A stretch of DNA of 64,000 bases from Anadara kagoshimensis (GCA_021292105.1 CM037869.1:41802849-41866848), one strand, 5' to 3'; shown: positions 1-11,165, counted from the first letter of the stretch. The notes: generated by a model from the sequence alone, not told the origin. Program-made: numbers and translations.

Positions 1-1700
1 AGAGAAACTAAGGCGGTTCAATTTTTTAGAATATATTCATGTTAACAGTAAATGTTTTGGGATGCACAAAATATTGAAATATTAGACACATCAGAATTTG
101 ATATGTGAGAAAAAAGACATGCCAACTTTCTGAATATATATAATTGTGTTCACGGAAAACCGTCTCTGTTTTGGATACACAAACAAGTCTTGAAATGATG
201 AAATATTTGTCACTTGATTTCAATACGAGAGACTAAGGCGGGTCAATTTTTCTGTATATATTCATGTTAACAGTAAATGTTTTGGGACACAAAATATTGA
301 AATATGAGACACTTCAGAATTTGATACATAAGAAGCAAGACGTGCCAACTTTCTGAATATATGTAATTGTGTTTACGGAAAATAGTTGTATTGATTCCGT
401 CTCTGTTTTGGATACACAAAAAATCTTTGAAATCATGAAATATTAAAACTTGATTCTAATACGAGAGACTAAGGCGAGTAAATTTTTCTGTATATATACA
501 TGTTAACAGTAAAATATTTTGGGACACAAAATATTGAAATATGAGACACTTCAGAATTCGATACGTGAAAAACAAGACGTGCCAGGTTTCTGAATAAATA
601 TATTTGTGTTTACGGAAAATATTTGTATTGATTCCGTCTCTGGTTTGGATACACAAAAATGTCTTGAAGAAATGAAATATTAGACACCTGCATTCAATAC
701 AAGAGACTAAGGCGGGTCTATTTTTTTGTATATATTCATGTTAACAGAAAATGTTTTGGGATGCTCAAAATATTGAAATATAAGACACTTCATAAGAAGC
801 AAGACGTGCCAACTTTCTGAATATATATAATTGTGTTTACGGAAAACAGTTGTATTGATTCCGTCTTTGTTTTGGGTACACAAAAATCCTTGAAATCATG
901 AAATATTAAAGCCTGATTTCAATACAAGAGACTAAGGCGGGTCAATTTTTCTGTATATATTCATGTTAAAAGAAAACTGTTTTTGATGAACAAAATATTA
1001 AAATATTAGACACTTCTGAATTCAATACGTGAGAAGCAAGACGTGCCAACTTTCTGAATATATAAAATTGTGTCCACGAAAAACATTTGTATTGATTCCG
1101 TCTCTGTTTTGGATACACAAAAAATCCTTGAAATCATGAAACATTAAAACCTGATTTCAATACAAGAGACTAAGGCGGGCCAATGTTTTCTGAATTTATT
1201 CATGTTTACAGAAATCTTGTCTGTTATTTGAGTACTGACAATGTGTCTGAATCCATGAAACCATGAAATATTGGAAAGGATTTATGAATTCGATATACAA
1301 GAGACTAAGACGGGTAAATGTTTTCTGAATATATTATGTTTACAGAAATCTTGTGTTTTTTTTAAATATAGAAAGTGTGTCCGACACTATAAAACTTTTG
1401 ACTCTTATGAATTCGATACGTGAGAGACATGACGTTCCGATTTTTTTTGAATTTCTAATTTCATGTCAGAAAACTTGTCGGTTTCGTTATATACAGAGCT
1501 CTCTAAAAACCCTTTAATATTGAACACTCCTAAAAAGCAAGATGTGCTAATTTTCTAAATATGAATTATGTTTACGTTAAACTTAAATTGTTTATTGATT
1601 CAAAAGACCTGTTTTAGATACACAAAATGCTATTAAAACCATGAAATATTCGATACTTTTTTTAAATTCAATTGAAAGTTAGACGTGCAATAGTTTTTAT
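1..1700. repeat. tandem array, 225-238 bp unit, decaying rightwards
   Basis: The marker ACTAAGGCG recurs at 7, 232, 468, 706, 931 and 1169, giving spacings of 225, 236, 238, 225 and 238 bp. A shorter unit follows at 1304 and diverged remnants continue to about 1700. Each unit carries the same blocks in order, including CATGTTAACAG, GACGTGCCAACTTTCTGAAT and GATTCCGTCTCTGTTTTGG. The array begins before the window. Short open frames in it are by-products of the repeat. It resembles no satellite I can name. Confidence 0.9.
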
Positions 1701-1847
1701 ATATTGTCGTATACTGTTTTGAATATATTTAAATGTACATTTATTGTTTCCCCCAATGTGTTCAATGATATTTTAATTAAATAATTCGAAAGTGACATAT
1801 TATACTAATTCAAATAATCCCTTCCAAAACAATAAGGATAGTCATAA

Positions 1848-2115
1848 TACCCCCCGCTTAAAAAGTCGGGGTATATAGTGATAGGGGTGTCCGTCCGTGT
1901 GTCCGTCCGTCCTTCCGTTACACCTTAGGGTACCTATCTCTTATCCGCAACTCCTCCTAAACCCTTCAATGGATTTTCATGAAACTTTCACTCAATCTTT
2001 GTGATATAATGTAGATGTGCACCTCCTATTTAAAAATTTGATCCGATGGATTTTGTTATGTGGGGGAGCGGGGAATATTTTTGTGAGCTTGTGGCTCACA
2101 GTTTTTCTAGTTTTA
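1848..2115 (+). repeat. dispersed repeat with GTCCGTCC block
   Basis: Starts with a C-rich block and a CGGGGTATATAGTGATAGGG segment, continues with (GTCC)n-like sequence and a conserved-looking stretch around CTCCTCCTAAACCCTTCAAT, and ends near 2115. I recall similar segments from bivalve and other invertebrate genomes; that is memory, not a search. No open frame. Probably a single non-autonomous element copy. Confidence 0.5.
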
Positions 2116-2269
2116 AACAAAACTCTTTTATCTTTTTGTGGGTAAAACCGGTCTTTAACACTGAGGCTTAAAACCTAAAAACAGTTGTTATTAAAAGATT
2201 ATGTTTTGCCAAATTCTATGTACTAGTATTACATTTGCATATTCCCTTATTCTATAGGTAAATGTTCCT

Positions 2270-3060
2270 TCCCTTTTCATTGTTTTGATGTCGCACGTGA
2301 CTAGTGTAACTAACTTTTATTTTTCTGGAACACCGATTTCAATTCCTGATGGAAGTTTGCGTGTTAAACTTAATTGCCCGTTATCAAGACTTTGAGTCTG
2401 CTTTTTGCTTTTGGGATTTTAATATTGACCGATGATATGGAATAACATGCTCAGGGATATTGCAAGCCTAGGCTTATCAAGGCCCTAATCACAGTATTGC
2501 TGAAAAGTTTGATGTCTCTGTTTCCAGGATTGCGCTGGATATATTTGACGTCTCATAGTTCCATGTTCCTTTCACACAATTTTGATTATACACGTGGCGG
2601 GTGTACCTGGCTAAACTGGAGGTGCTTACCCTTCCGGAGCATCCGGGTTCACTTCCAAGGTGAAGGTCCACGTGTCTAACCTAACTTCCAAAGTTTTTAC
2701 TTTGCTTCTCAATTGTGATTCGGACATGGATTAGTATGTTTGTTTTTGTTACTAAATTGCTAGATTTCAAATACAAAATTAATAAGCACATTTGGCCAGA
2801 TTAGAATCTATTCACAATGTCCACGATTTTTAAGTCAATCCTAGATTTTTTTGTTTTGTTTTTGATTGATATGGATTTGAAGGTCAAATGAGTATAAAGA
2901 GGGTTTCAGGTCTCAAATTCTTGTCAACACACCGCTATAATTTCCCTGGAGGAAGTTCACGTGTTGAACTTAATTTGCCAGTTTTCACAGTTTTACTTTG
3001 CTTTTGGGATAGTGAGTTCAATATGGATCGATATGTGTGTCTGCGATTGCTTAAATTCAT
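2270..3060 (+). repeat. three adjacent copies or fragments of repeat B
   Basis: Repeat B segments lie at about 2270-2450, 2455-2750 and 2880-3060. Each carries the block order 'GGAGCA-C-GG / CTTCC-TGGTGGAAGTTCACGTG / AACTT-TCAGTT-CAAAG-TTTTACTTTGC / GGACATGGATTAGTATGTTTG' with mutations. The middle copy is the longest and includes the CTAGGCTTATCAAGGCCCT block at its left side. Non-coding; the ~60-residue frames on both strands are shadows. Confidence 0.75.
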
Positions 3061-3174
3061 TGACATTTTTGTTGGCAAAAATCAAATACAAATAAACCGG
3101 TCCGAGTTCAAATGACAATCTCTAAAACAAAAGTAAAAAAAAAATAAAATTAAAATGGCATATTAAATCAACAA

Positions 3175-3560
3175 AAAATTCTCCACAATTGGCGTGAAAC
3201 CTGGTATCCAAGAAGGAAGCTAGCTACATCCACCATATGTGACATAAAATTGAAAATGAAAGAAACATGGAACTATGGGATGCAATTGTTGTTTACAATA
3301 CATTGGTTCCAAATCAAATACAAATATACCGATCCGAATTCAAATCAAATCAATATACTCAAAGCAAAAGAAAAAAAATCAAAAATGGCATATTAAATTA
3401 ACACAAAATCTTACACAATGGGCGTGGAATCGGGTGTTCCAGAAGGAAACTGGCCATATTTTCCATGTGTGAAATCAAAATTGAGGATGAAAGAAACATG
3501 GAACTATGGGATGCATTTTTTGTTTACAATACATTGGTTCTAAAATTTATTACTGGAGTG
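3175..3560 (-). repeat. tandem pair of repeat B fragments (231 bp offset)
   Basis: The phrase GAAACATGGAACTATGGGATG occurs at about 3262 and 3493, followed both times by TTGTTTACAATACATTGGTTC, an offset of 231 bp. The sequence is the reverse-orientation left part of repeat B, so this is a local tandem duplication of a B fragment with its flank. Confidence 0.7.
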
Positions 3561-3794
3561 ATATAGAATCTTTGACTTATGATTGGACCCAAGTGAGAAT
3601 ATCTAGTGAGAACATCCAATTCTAATAGATGACAGTTTTGTACAATTTTGTCTGCATATCTTTTCAAACTCCAGACAAACAGATATATCATTCAGACAGA
3701 TTTATTACCCTGCTTCTAAGTTTCTGCATGTTCTTTTTTATTTTGCGAGGATTTTATATTGCGTTATAATATACACACATGTAAGTAATGATTT

Positions 3795-4305
3795 GTGTTC
3801 TGTCTCTCCCTATTTCCCTCGCCCTCCCTAATCTTTAATCTCCGCATCTATGTCCTCAGTCTTCGTCATTTCTATTTGATTCCCTCTCGTAACTTTCGTC
3901 TTCCTTTCCATCTTTCCCTTTTCTTACGTCTAGCTTTTCCCCCGTCTCTCTCACTCCTTTTCTCCGTATTCTTCTATGTCCATCTCCCCTTTCCTTTTAA
4001 TCTTTTCTTCCTCTCTCCCCTTATCTTGTTTCTATTTCTTTTTCTCCTTTTCTATCTCCGTCCTCCTCCTTTTCCGTCTCAACATGTTCTTTTTCTGTCT
4101 CTGTTCCTACTCATCATGTTTCTCATTCTTCTTCATTTCTCCTTTGTTTTTTTTATTCCATATCTGCCCTTTTCCTTCTTTCGTTATATTTTTTCACTTT
4201 TCGTCTCGTATCTCACCCCTTCTTTCTTTTTTCTTTCATCTCCCACATCCTTTCCTTCCCTTACCTCATTGTTGTCTTTTTTGCTTCTAACATGTACCTA
4301 TTCCT
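3795..4305. repeat. 500-bp pyrimidine-rich tract
   Basis: The + strand is almost entirely C and T for about 500 bases, with irregular mixtures of CTTT, CTCC and TTCC and no fixed period. Two long + frames (170 and 104 codons) exist only because stop codons need purines; their products would be Phe/Leu/Ser/Pro runs. Such tracts can adopt triplex structure in supercoiled DNA (established property of mirror-like polypyrimidine tracts); whether this one does is unknown. Confidence 0.8.
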
Positions 4306-4439
4306 AACATGACCTGAAAGATATTTCTTGTAACTGTCTTTTTTCTTTATCCAAACTCTGGATATAGACTTTCCTTTGATAAAATCATTAATCAATTCAA
4401 ATTAACTTATAAACTTTTGCATGCATTTGTGTGTTAAAG

Positions 4440-4730
4440 GTATTTCCTACTTTGTTGGTAAGTATGATATTTCTGTATCCAAAATGATCCTTGATATATT
4501 TGACGTCATATACGTCCATGTTTCTTTCATTCTAAATTTTGACTTCTCACCTGCGGTTGAAGATAGCTAGTCAGGGGAAACATGTCCATTCGGAGCATCC
4601 GGTCTCTCTTTCCTGATGGAAGTTTCACGTGTTGATTTAACTTGCCAGTTTTCAAAGTTTTTACTTTGATTTTGGAAATCATTTGTATATGTACAGGACT
4701 TGGTGTGTTTCTATTTTATTAGACGTGCTA
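4440..4730 (+). repeat. repeat B copy
   Basis: Contains the B blocks TTTCTGTATCCAAAATGATCC, GGAGCATCCGG, TTCCTGATGGAAGTTTCACG and TTTTCAAAGTTTTTACTTTG in the canonical order. Diverged, full-length for the common core. Confidence 0.7.
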
Positions 4731-4856
4731 TTCTCATAGAGCGTCGTCTTTATCCATTATATTACATATTATACCAGTTTTAATTTTACAGCACTAGCCG
4801 GCTGTTTCGGAATACAATTCATGATCAGTAGTGCATAAATTAAAATTGTTTTTAAG

Positions 4857-5084
4857 ATGTTGAAAAAATTACCAAAGGACCAAAATATATTTTCACCAAT
4901 TTCAGCTAAGGAAATACTTTGCATGAGAGATGATACGTTAGTTTTTAAGGACTATCAAACTTTAACTGGCAGCAAATTTAGACAATGGTATATTTCAGAC
5001 AATCATACACAATTACTGCCTACCGAGTTTGTAATATCCTCAGGGTACCAGCCACCAGCAGAGATATCGGCTCAGGGGTTTTAA
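4857..5084 (+). CDS. unrecognised 75-codon open frame
   Basis: An ATG-to-stop frame of 75 codons lying between two repeat B copies. The product has mixed composition rather than low complexity and ends ...PPAEISAQGF. There is no signal peptide, membrane segment or motif I recognise, no polyadenylation signal close behind, and no matching copy elsewhere in the window. It could be a chance frame, a decayed exon or a fragment of a transposon protein. I do not assign a function. Confidence 0.15.
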   Translation: MLKKLPKDQNIFSPISAKEILCMRDDTLVFKDYQTLTGSKFRQWYISDNHTQLLPTEFVISSGYQPPAEISAQGF

Positions 5085-5214
5085 TTACATATTAATTAGA
5101 CTGTTATGGAAAAAGAGGTAGTTTCTAAGTTATTGATATTCCCGATACAAGTTTACGTACAAGCAAATACGATAACCTCAAAAAGGAGCGCTAAACGTTC
5201 GTAGGTAAGAACTG

Positions 5215-5490
5215 TTGCAAGCAAACACAAAAATATCAGTCCGTGTTTAAATTCCAATTCAAAAAGCAAAGTTTAATCTTTGAAAACTGGCAAGTTGAGT
5301 TAAAATATGAACTTCCACCAGAGAAGTAAGGCCGGATGATCTGGATTTGTAATCACTTACTCTTCCGGAGCACCTAGCCTCACTTCCCTGGTGGAAGTTC
5401 ACGTGTCTAACCTGACTTGTCAGTTCCAAAGTTTTATACTTTGCTTCTGGATTGTTATTCGGACATGGAATAGTATGTTTATTTTTGACT
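5215..5490. repeat. head-to-head pair of repeat B fragments
   Basis: A reverse-orientation B fragment (5215-5345, with AACTTCCACCAGAGAAGTAAGGCCGG mirrored blocks) abuts a forward copy (5345-5490, TTCCGGAGCACC then CTGGTGGAAGTTCACGTG). The pair forms an imperfect inverted repeat. Confidence 0.7.
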
Positions 5491-5734
5491 ACATGTACTC
5501 TTTAGCGAGTTAAACCCGCGACATGTGAGATATAAACTGAGAATGAAGGGAGCAATAAAATCGAATTATGGAACGTCGGATATACCGGTATTCAATCAGA
5601 AACATCGCATGTCAAAAACCATTAACCAAATTCTTATTATGACTACATCGATGTGTGTATTGACTTTATGATAAAATTATGATGGACGAAGTGTGTAAAT
5701 ACTAACAAGTAAACCCATAATAAATGTGTAGTGT

Positions 5735-5955
5735 ACGTACAGTAATGACCTGTTTAAGGTTTAACACCGACATTACGAAATGGAGTCGAATCTTGACTGC
5801 TCCCAAATGACCGAGAAATAGATAGCGAGTTGAAAAGCTACCTAGAGATAGATAGCAGCTGCTTTCGAAATATACAATTACTAACGAATCGCCTAGATTT
5901 GGCACTAATTGTTGGCTTAGTAATAAACTTTTGACAGGTCTGTTCTGTATACAAA
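5735..5955 (+). mobile_element. MITE-A copy
   Basis: Left end near CAGTAATGACCTGTTTAAGG and right end AACTTTTGACAGGTCTGTTC are diverged terminal inverted repeats of MITE-A. The interior carries the family's GAGTCGAA..TTGACTGC.., GATAGATAGCAGCTG and GGCACTAATT blocks. No protein is encoded. Confidence 0.8.
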
Positions 5956-5995
5956 GATCTGTGTCGATAAATCTATAGTCAGTATGCAGTATATA

Positions 5996-6045
5996 GACAC
6001 TACAGACCTGTCGGAAGTTGAACACTAAGCTAACCAATGTATTAT
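5996..6045 (+). mobile_element. isolated MITE-A end
   Basis: TACAGACCTGTCGGAAGTTG followed by AACACTAAGCTAAC is a left MITE-A terminus without its other half. Confidence 0.65.
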
Positions 6046-6099
6046 TTTTTTTTTTTTTGGCATAACACAAAATTGATTATACAAATAACATAAGTATAA

Positions 6100-6240
6100 T
6101 AAGTGCTTACCCTTCCGGAGCACCCAGCCTCACTTCCCTGGTGGAAGTTCACGTGTCTAACCTAACTTGTCAGTTCCAAAGTTTTTACTTTGGTTCTGGA
6201 TTGTGATTCGGACATGGATTAGTATGTTTGTTTTTCATAA
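6100..6240 (+). repeat. repeat B copy (short)
   Basis: Compact B core beginning TGCTTACCCTTCCGGAGCAC and ending GGATTAGTATGTTTG. Nearly identical to the segment at 5345-5490, so the two are recent copies or one local duplication. Confidence 0.8.
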
Positions 6241-6429
6241 GTATAATAAACAACACATCTACATTTCTACAAAATACTGGTGTGTGATGCTTACAATATT
6301 TCTACATCAGGAAGTTATATAGTAGTTATAGATGACTTAAATAATAAAATGCAGTATTTTCTAGGAAATACATATTAACTAAGCTAAGGAATTACTGCCG
6401 AATCGAACCCCTTCCAAACGGAGGCTGAA

Positions 6430-6564
6430 CTTCAACTCCTTGATGTTAGCTCAGTGTGAAACTTTTGACAGGTCTTTACTCTATATCTTGACATTTTGGG
6501 GTCAATGATTATCCATATCTCGATCACTCTGCAGTCGATTTTTCTACTCCGTTTTGTCAGGATT
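6430..6564 (-). mobile_element. MITE-A right-half fragments leading into an array
   Basis: TTAGCTCAGTGTGAAACTTT followed by GACAGGTCTTTACT is a MITE-A right end; an inner block (CATATCTCGATCACTCTGCA) follows and runs into the tandem array at 6565. Confidence 0.7.
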
Positions 6565-7145
6565 AGTGTTAACCTCTCGACAGGTCTGTACTGTATATCT
6601 TGACAGATTTTCGGTCATTAGCTATTAATATCTCGACAACTCGGCAGTCGGTAAGCTTAGTGTTAAACGTGCGACAGGTCTGTACTCTATATCTTGACAT
6701 TTTTGTGTCACTAGCTATCCATGTCTCGACAACTCGGCAGTCGGTAAGCTTAGTGTTAAACGTGCGACAGGTCTGTACTCTATATCTTGACATTTTTGTG
6801 TCACTAGCTATCCATGTCTCGACCACTCGGCAGTCGGTAAGCTGGGTGTGAAGCTTTCGACAGGTATGTACTGTATTTCGATCCCTGGTCCACTCGGCAG
6901 TCGGTAAGCTGGGTGTGAAACTTTCGACAGGTATGTACTGCATTTCGATCCCTGGTCCACTCGGCAGTCGGTATGCTGGGTGTGAAACTTTGGACAGGTA
7001 TGTATTGTATTTCGATCCTTGGTCCACTCGGCAGTCGGAATGCTGGGTGTGAAACTTTCGACAGGTATGTACTGTATTTCGATCCCTGGTCCACTCGGCA
7101 GTCTATAAGCTTGGTGTGAAACTTTTGACGGGTCTGTACTATATA
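6565..7145. repeat. MITE-A-derived satellite, 93-bp units then 67-bp units
   Basis: Units begin at AGTGTTAA-type positions 6565, 6659, 6752 and 6845 (94, 93, 93 bp). From 6847 the equivalent base recurs at 6914, 6981, 7048 and 7115, exactly 67 bp each time. Both unit types contain the MITE-A right end (CGACAGGTCTGTACTGTAT) joined to the internal CACTCGGCAGTCGGTAAGCT block; the 67-bp unit lacks the ATCTTGACA...CTAGCTATCC part. Because 67 is not a multiple of 3, all three minus frames stay open and give 96-152-codon frames that are repeat artefacts. Confidence 0.92.
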
Positions 7146-7254
7146 TATTAAATAGAAATAAAGACATTAAAGTGAATGTAAATATGAAGTAACATATATA
7201 TTTAACACTTTTATTGATTTTGGTGCGTTAATTTCCGTCAGAGATTTCATATTG

Positions 7255-8000
7255 GTCAATACTACAACAGTACATTCTGACCTTGGTAAAGCCAGGCTTA
7301 ATCTTACATTGATTTCTACAAATGCTACAGTAAATTATACAAGTCTTTTAGATCTTTTTTTCCAACAAAATTTCGTTGGGATTAATTCCAATTGGAGTTT
7401 TTCCCTAATGGAATTCCAAAAAGAGTATTAGATTTTAATAAATAAAAAATATTTCCAAACATTTTTAAAAATTAGCCATTTCGTAGCGCAAGTACGGAGA
7501 AGATACAAAGATTTTTCATGAACAGTTTATTTTGATCTTGGTTAAGCCAGACTCAATCTAACATTGATATCCATAAATGCTACAGTAAATTTTACCAGTC
7601 TTTTAGATTTTTTCCCAACACAATGTCATTGTAATTAATTTCAATTGGAATTGGAATATTGGAGTTTAATAAATACATAAATAAATTCAAATGTCTCAAA
7701 AACTAGTCATTTTTTATTATAAAGAAAGGAACTTTATTATATAACAATTTTCTCAATCAGAAGTCTCGTGTATGGAAAAGGTTTTAATAAATGTCAATAT
7801 TCCTACAGGACATTTTGACCTTGATAAAGCCAGGCTAAATCTTACATTGATTTCTACAAATGCTACTGTACTGGTAAATTATACCAATCTATTATATTTT
7901 TTCCAACACATCTTAATTGGAATTAATTCCAGTTTGATTTCAAATAAGAATTTTGGATTTTAATAAATGAAAACATTTCCAATCATTAAAAAATTAGCCA
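7255..8000. repeat. three tandem diverged units (255 and 283 bp)
   Basis: ACATTGAT within CTTACATTGATTTCTACAAA starts at 7306, 7561 and 7844. Each unit continues with AATGCTAC-GTAAATT-TAC, a TTTTTTCCAACA block, an AATTCCAATTGG-type block and TTTTAATAAAT. The 63-codon frame at 7772-7963 lies inside the third unit and is not supported as a gene. Confidence 0.85.
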
Positions 8001-8189
8001 TTTTTAATTATATTTTTTCCTTCTAAAAATCTTCTACGTCAGTTTAGTTGTCAAAGTTCGGTATTTTTATATGTTATCCAAGAATTGACCGCCTCGATAT
8101 TAGTCAAATAATACATGTAATAGGCACTGATAAAGCTTGTTCCCATTATGGGAACTAAATATCGATGCAAGCATCCTTCAAATAATTTG

Positions 8190-8525
8190 TTTATGCAGGA
8201 ATATTGCAAGCCACGGTTTATCAAGAATCTCAAATAGTTTTACAGGCGTCATCATGAGATTGTTGATAAATATTATGCCTCTGCATCCAAAAGTATCCAA
8301 TATTACCCTGGATATACATGTATTTGGCGTCCAATAGTTTAATATTCCTTTTATTCCCAATTTTGATTACACAAAGGGCGGGGGTAGCTAGCTTATTAGG
8401 CTGTGTTTACCATTCAATAGCATCCAGTCTCATTACCCTGGTGGAAGTTCAAATGTTTGACTTAATTTGACAGTTTTGAATGTTGGAATTGTGGTTTGGA
8501 TATGGATTGGTTAGTTTTGTGTATT
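8190..8525 (+). repeat. repeat B copy (long form)
   Basis: Begins with the AATATTGCAAGCCACGGTTT block, contains TATTACCCTGGATATACATG, GGGCGGGGGTAGCTAGCTT and CCCTGGTGGAAGTTCAAATG, and ends GATATGGATTGGTTAG. Overlapping short frames on both strands are not genes. Confidence 0.75.
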
Positions 8526-8575
8526 ATCCGATGGTTATTTCTCCACTATCCAATTACTGGCCGCATTGATATTAC

Positions 8576-8805
8576 TCAAATAACCATGAGTAAAACACCA
8601 CCACTCCCATTGTGTAATGTGTAGGGAAAGGGCGTCTGTTTTTAAGGTCTTTTCCGAAAGACCAAGTGACTCATTTCTATGCTGAGTGTTTGGCGAATAA
8701 ACAATCACTACCTTTCTATTGTCGGTTTTCGAACACAACTCCAAAATACGGTACAAGCACTCTACTAATTGAGCTACCGTAGTCAGTGGCTGTTGTTTCA
8801 GCATC
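8576..8805 (-). mobile_element. tRNA-headed SINE, diverged
   Basis: Read on the minus strand from about 8800, a GTAGCTCAATTAGTAGAGTG segment matches a tRNA A box, followed by a degraded B box (TTGTGTTCGAAAACC). A body containing GGTAGTGATTG..., a run around GAGTCACTTGGTC and no clear tail follows. Shares its head and the GTAGTGA..CACTC body block with the SINEs at 22365 and 25793. Confidence 0.6.
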
Positions 8806-9049
8806 CAAGAGCTGATCACGTAGATATCACTCAAATATTTATCACAAATCAGGAGTACAAAATACCATTTATACTCCTACTCTCTCCATTTAATTAACTG
8901 TTATTTGTAATCCTATATAAAGCCCACCTGCCATTTATGTCATTCCACAATTGACCATTAGGTGACCTTTTCAGAAAAAAATCAATTGGGAATATAGATA
9001 GACAATTTAAAAAATATGATACTAAGCACGTATAAGCTTATTTTATACA

Positions 9050-9486
9050 TGTAGTACAGACCTGTCTAACGTTTAATATCGAGCTCAAGAAATGGAGTCA
9101 AAGCTTGTCTGCCGTGAGACCGAGATGTATAAAGCTAGTGGAAGAGAAGAACAGTACAGGCCTGTCGACAGTTTAACATTGAGCTTAAGAAATGGAGTCG
9201 AAGCTTGGCTGCCGTGAGACCGAGATGTAAAAAGCTAGTGGAAGAGAAGAACAGTACAGGCCTGTCAAAAGTTTAACACTAAGATAACGAAAGAGTGGAA
9301 AGCTTGTCTGCCGAGTGATAGAGATATGGATAGCTAGTAGAAGAGAGGAAGATAGAAGTTGTCAGAAAGCTGTCGAGATACAGCTAACCAGGGCTCGATC
9401 CGCGAGCTGAATGTTTGATTCTACACTGATGAGTTTAGATTTATTTGTTAGTTTAGTGTTAAAGTTTCGACAGGCCTGTACTGTAA
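9050..9486 (+). mobile_element. nested MITE-A: tandemly repeated left part, one right end
   Basis: Three successive left ends (ACAGACCTGTCTAACG near 9058, ACAGGCCTGTCGACAG near 9154, ACAGGCCTGTCAAAAG near 9254) are followed by GGAGTC-AAGCTTG-CTGCCG blocks, with a single right end (GTTTCGACAGGCCTGTACTG) near 9465-9483. The first three parts are about 96-100 bp apart, so the left part of one element has been tandemly amplified. Confidence 0.8.
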
Positions 9487-9487
9487 T

Positions 9488-10655
9488 ACACTATAGACCT
9501 GTCGAAAGTTTAACCTTGAGCTAAAGAAATGTAGTTGAAGCTTGGTTGCTTAGTGGCTGAAATATGGACATCTAGTGAACAAAAAGCTGTCTAGAGGTAT
9601 CAGCTATCAAGATATACAGACGTGTCGAAAGTTTAACATTGAGCTAAAGAAACGAAGTCGAGGCGTGGCTCTCTAGAGGCTGAAATATGGATAGCTAGTG
9701 AGCAAAAAGCTGCCTAGAGGTATCAGCTATCAAGCGTGGGCTGCCCAGTGGCTGAAATATGGATAGCTAGTGAGCAAAAAGCTTATCTAGAGGTAGCAGC
9801 TATCAAGCGTGGGCTGCCCAGTGGCTGAAATATGGATAGCTAGTGAGCAAAAAAGCTATCTAGAGGTATCAGCTATCAAGATATACAGACCTGTCGAAAA
9901 TATAACATTGGGCTAAAAAAGGAGTCAAAACTTGGCTGCTTTGTGGCTGAAATATGGATAGGTAGTGAGCAAAGAGCTGCCTAGAGATAGGTAGCAGCTA
10001 TCAAGATATACAGACCTGTCGAAAGTTTAACATTGAGCTAAAGAAACGAAGTCGAGGCGTGGCTCTCTAGAGGCTGAAATATGGATAGCTAGTGAGCAAA
10101 AAGCTGCCTAGAGGTATCAGCTATCAAGCGTGGGCTGCCCAGTGGCTGAAATATGGATAGCTAGTGAGCAAAAAGCTTATCTAGAGGTATCAGCTATCAA
10201 GCGTGGGCTGCCCAGTGGCTGAAATATGGATAGCTAGTGAGCAAAAAGCTTATCTAGAGGTATCAGCTATCAAGCGTGGGCTGCCCAGTGGCTGAAATAT
10301 GGATAGCTAGTGAGCAAAAAGCTATCTAGAGGTATCAGCTATCAAGATATACAGACCTGTCGAAAATACTAAAAAAAGGAGTCAAAACTTGGCTGCTTTG
10401 TGGCTGAAATATGGATAGGTAGTGAGCAAAGAGCTGCCTAGAGATAGGTAGCAGCTATCAAGATATACAGACCTGTCGAAAGTTTTAACATTGGGCTAAA
10501 GAAACGGAGTCGAAGCTCGGCTTCCCAATGGCCCAAATGTAGGACCTGGTGTAAAAAAAGCTGTCGAGAGATAGGCAGCACTGTCATGATATAGTTAACG
10601 AGGAGGTACCATAAGCTGTTAACTTTATAGGGTTAAACTTTGGACAGGTCTGTAA
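9488..10655 (+). mobile_element. MITE-A with internally amplified core (about 1.17 kb)
   Basis: Left end CTATAGACCTGTCGAAAG (near 9493) and right end AACTTTGGACAGGTCTGTAA (near 10634) bound the region. The core block GCGTGGGCTGCCCAGTGGC recurs at 734/807 (9734, 9807) and at 10128, 10201 and 10274, each 73 bp apart. A higher-order repeat of about 394 bp is also visible: GATATACAGAC followed by the left-end sequence starts at 9611 and 10005. Non-coding. A normal MITE-A here is 200-240 bp, so this copy is about five times longer. Confidence 0.88.
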
Positions 10656-10909
10656 TGTATCTAAATAATAAATTGAGAATGATCAGTGAAAAACCAATTA
10701 CCAAGTCATTCTGTATCTATAATAATATATAATATATCAAATATATAGAAAATAGATTAATACGGACGCATATAAAACTGTTGGCTTGTTAAATGAATTT
10801 GTGCCAGACAAATCAATGGTAGTTTATATCATTGTTAGCGGGCATTGTTATAAAAGAGATTTATTGTCATCGCCCTGTTTAGCCGATCATATTATATGGC
10901 CGTCATCAC

Positions 10910-11165
10910 AATGTTGTAAATGGGTAAATGGGTATGATGTCTCTATATTCAAAATTACCATGTATATATTTGTTTGACTTCCCATAGTTCAATGTTCCTT
11001 TCATTCTTAAATTTGATTACACATGTAGTGGGTGTAGCTAGCTAAACAGGAGACGCGTACCCTTCCGGGGCATTCGCCCTAACTACCGGTAATTTGTCAG
11101 GTTTAAAGATTTTACTTTGCTTTGGGTTGTGATTTGAACATGGATTAGTAGGTTTGTTTTATATG
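10910..11165 (+). repeat. repeat B copy
   Basis: ATGATGTCTCTATATTCAAA, GTGGGTGTAGCTAGCTAAAC, CCCTTCCGGGGCATTCG and GAACATGGATTAGTAGG appear in B order. The TGGTGGAAGTTCACGTG core is replaced by TACCGG. The 63-codon frame at 10786-10977 overlaps the left edge and is not supported. Confidence 0.7.

Noticed and set aside
3795-4307. 170-codon + frame
   Set aside because: It exists only because the strand is nearly free of purines; the product is Phe/Leu/Ser/Pro low complexity.
6569-7167. Overlapping 96-152-codon frames on the minus strand
   Set aside because: All three frames read the 67- and 93-bp satellite; the unit length is not a multiple of three, so the same DNA is translated in turn in each frame.
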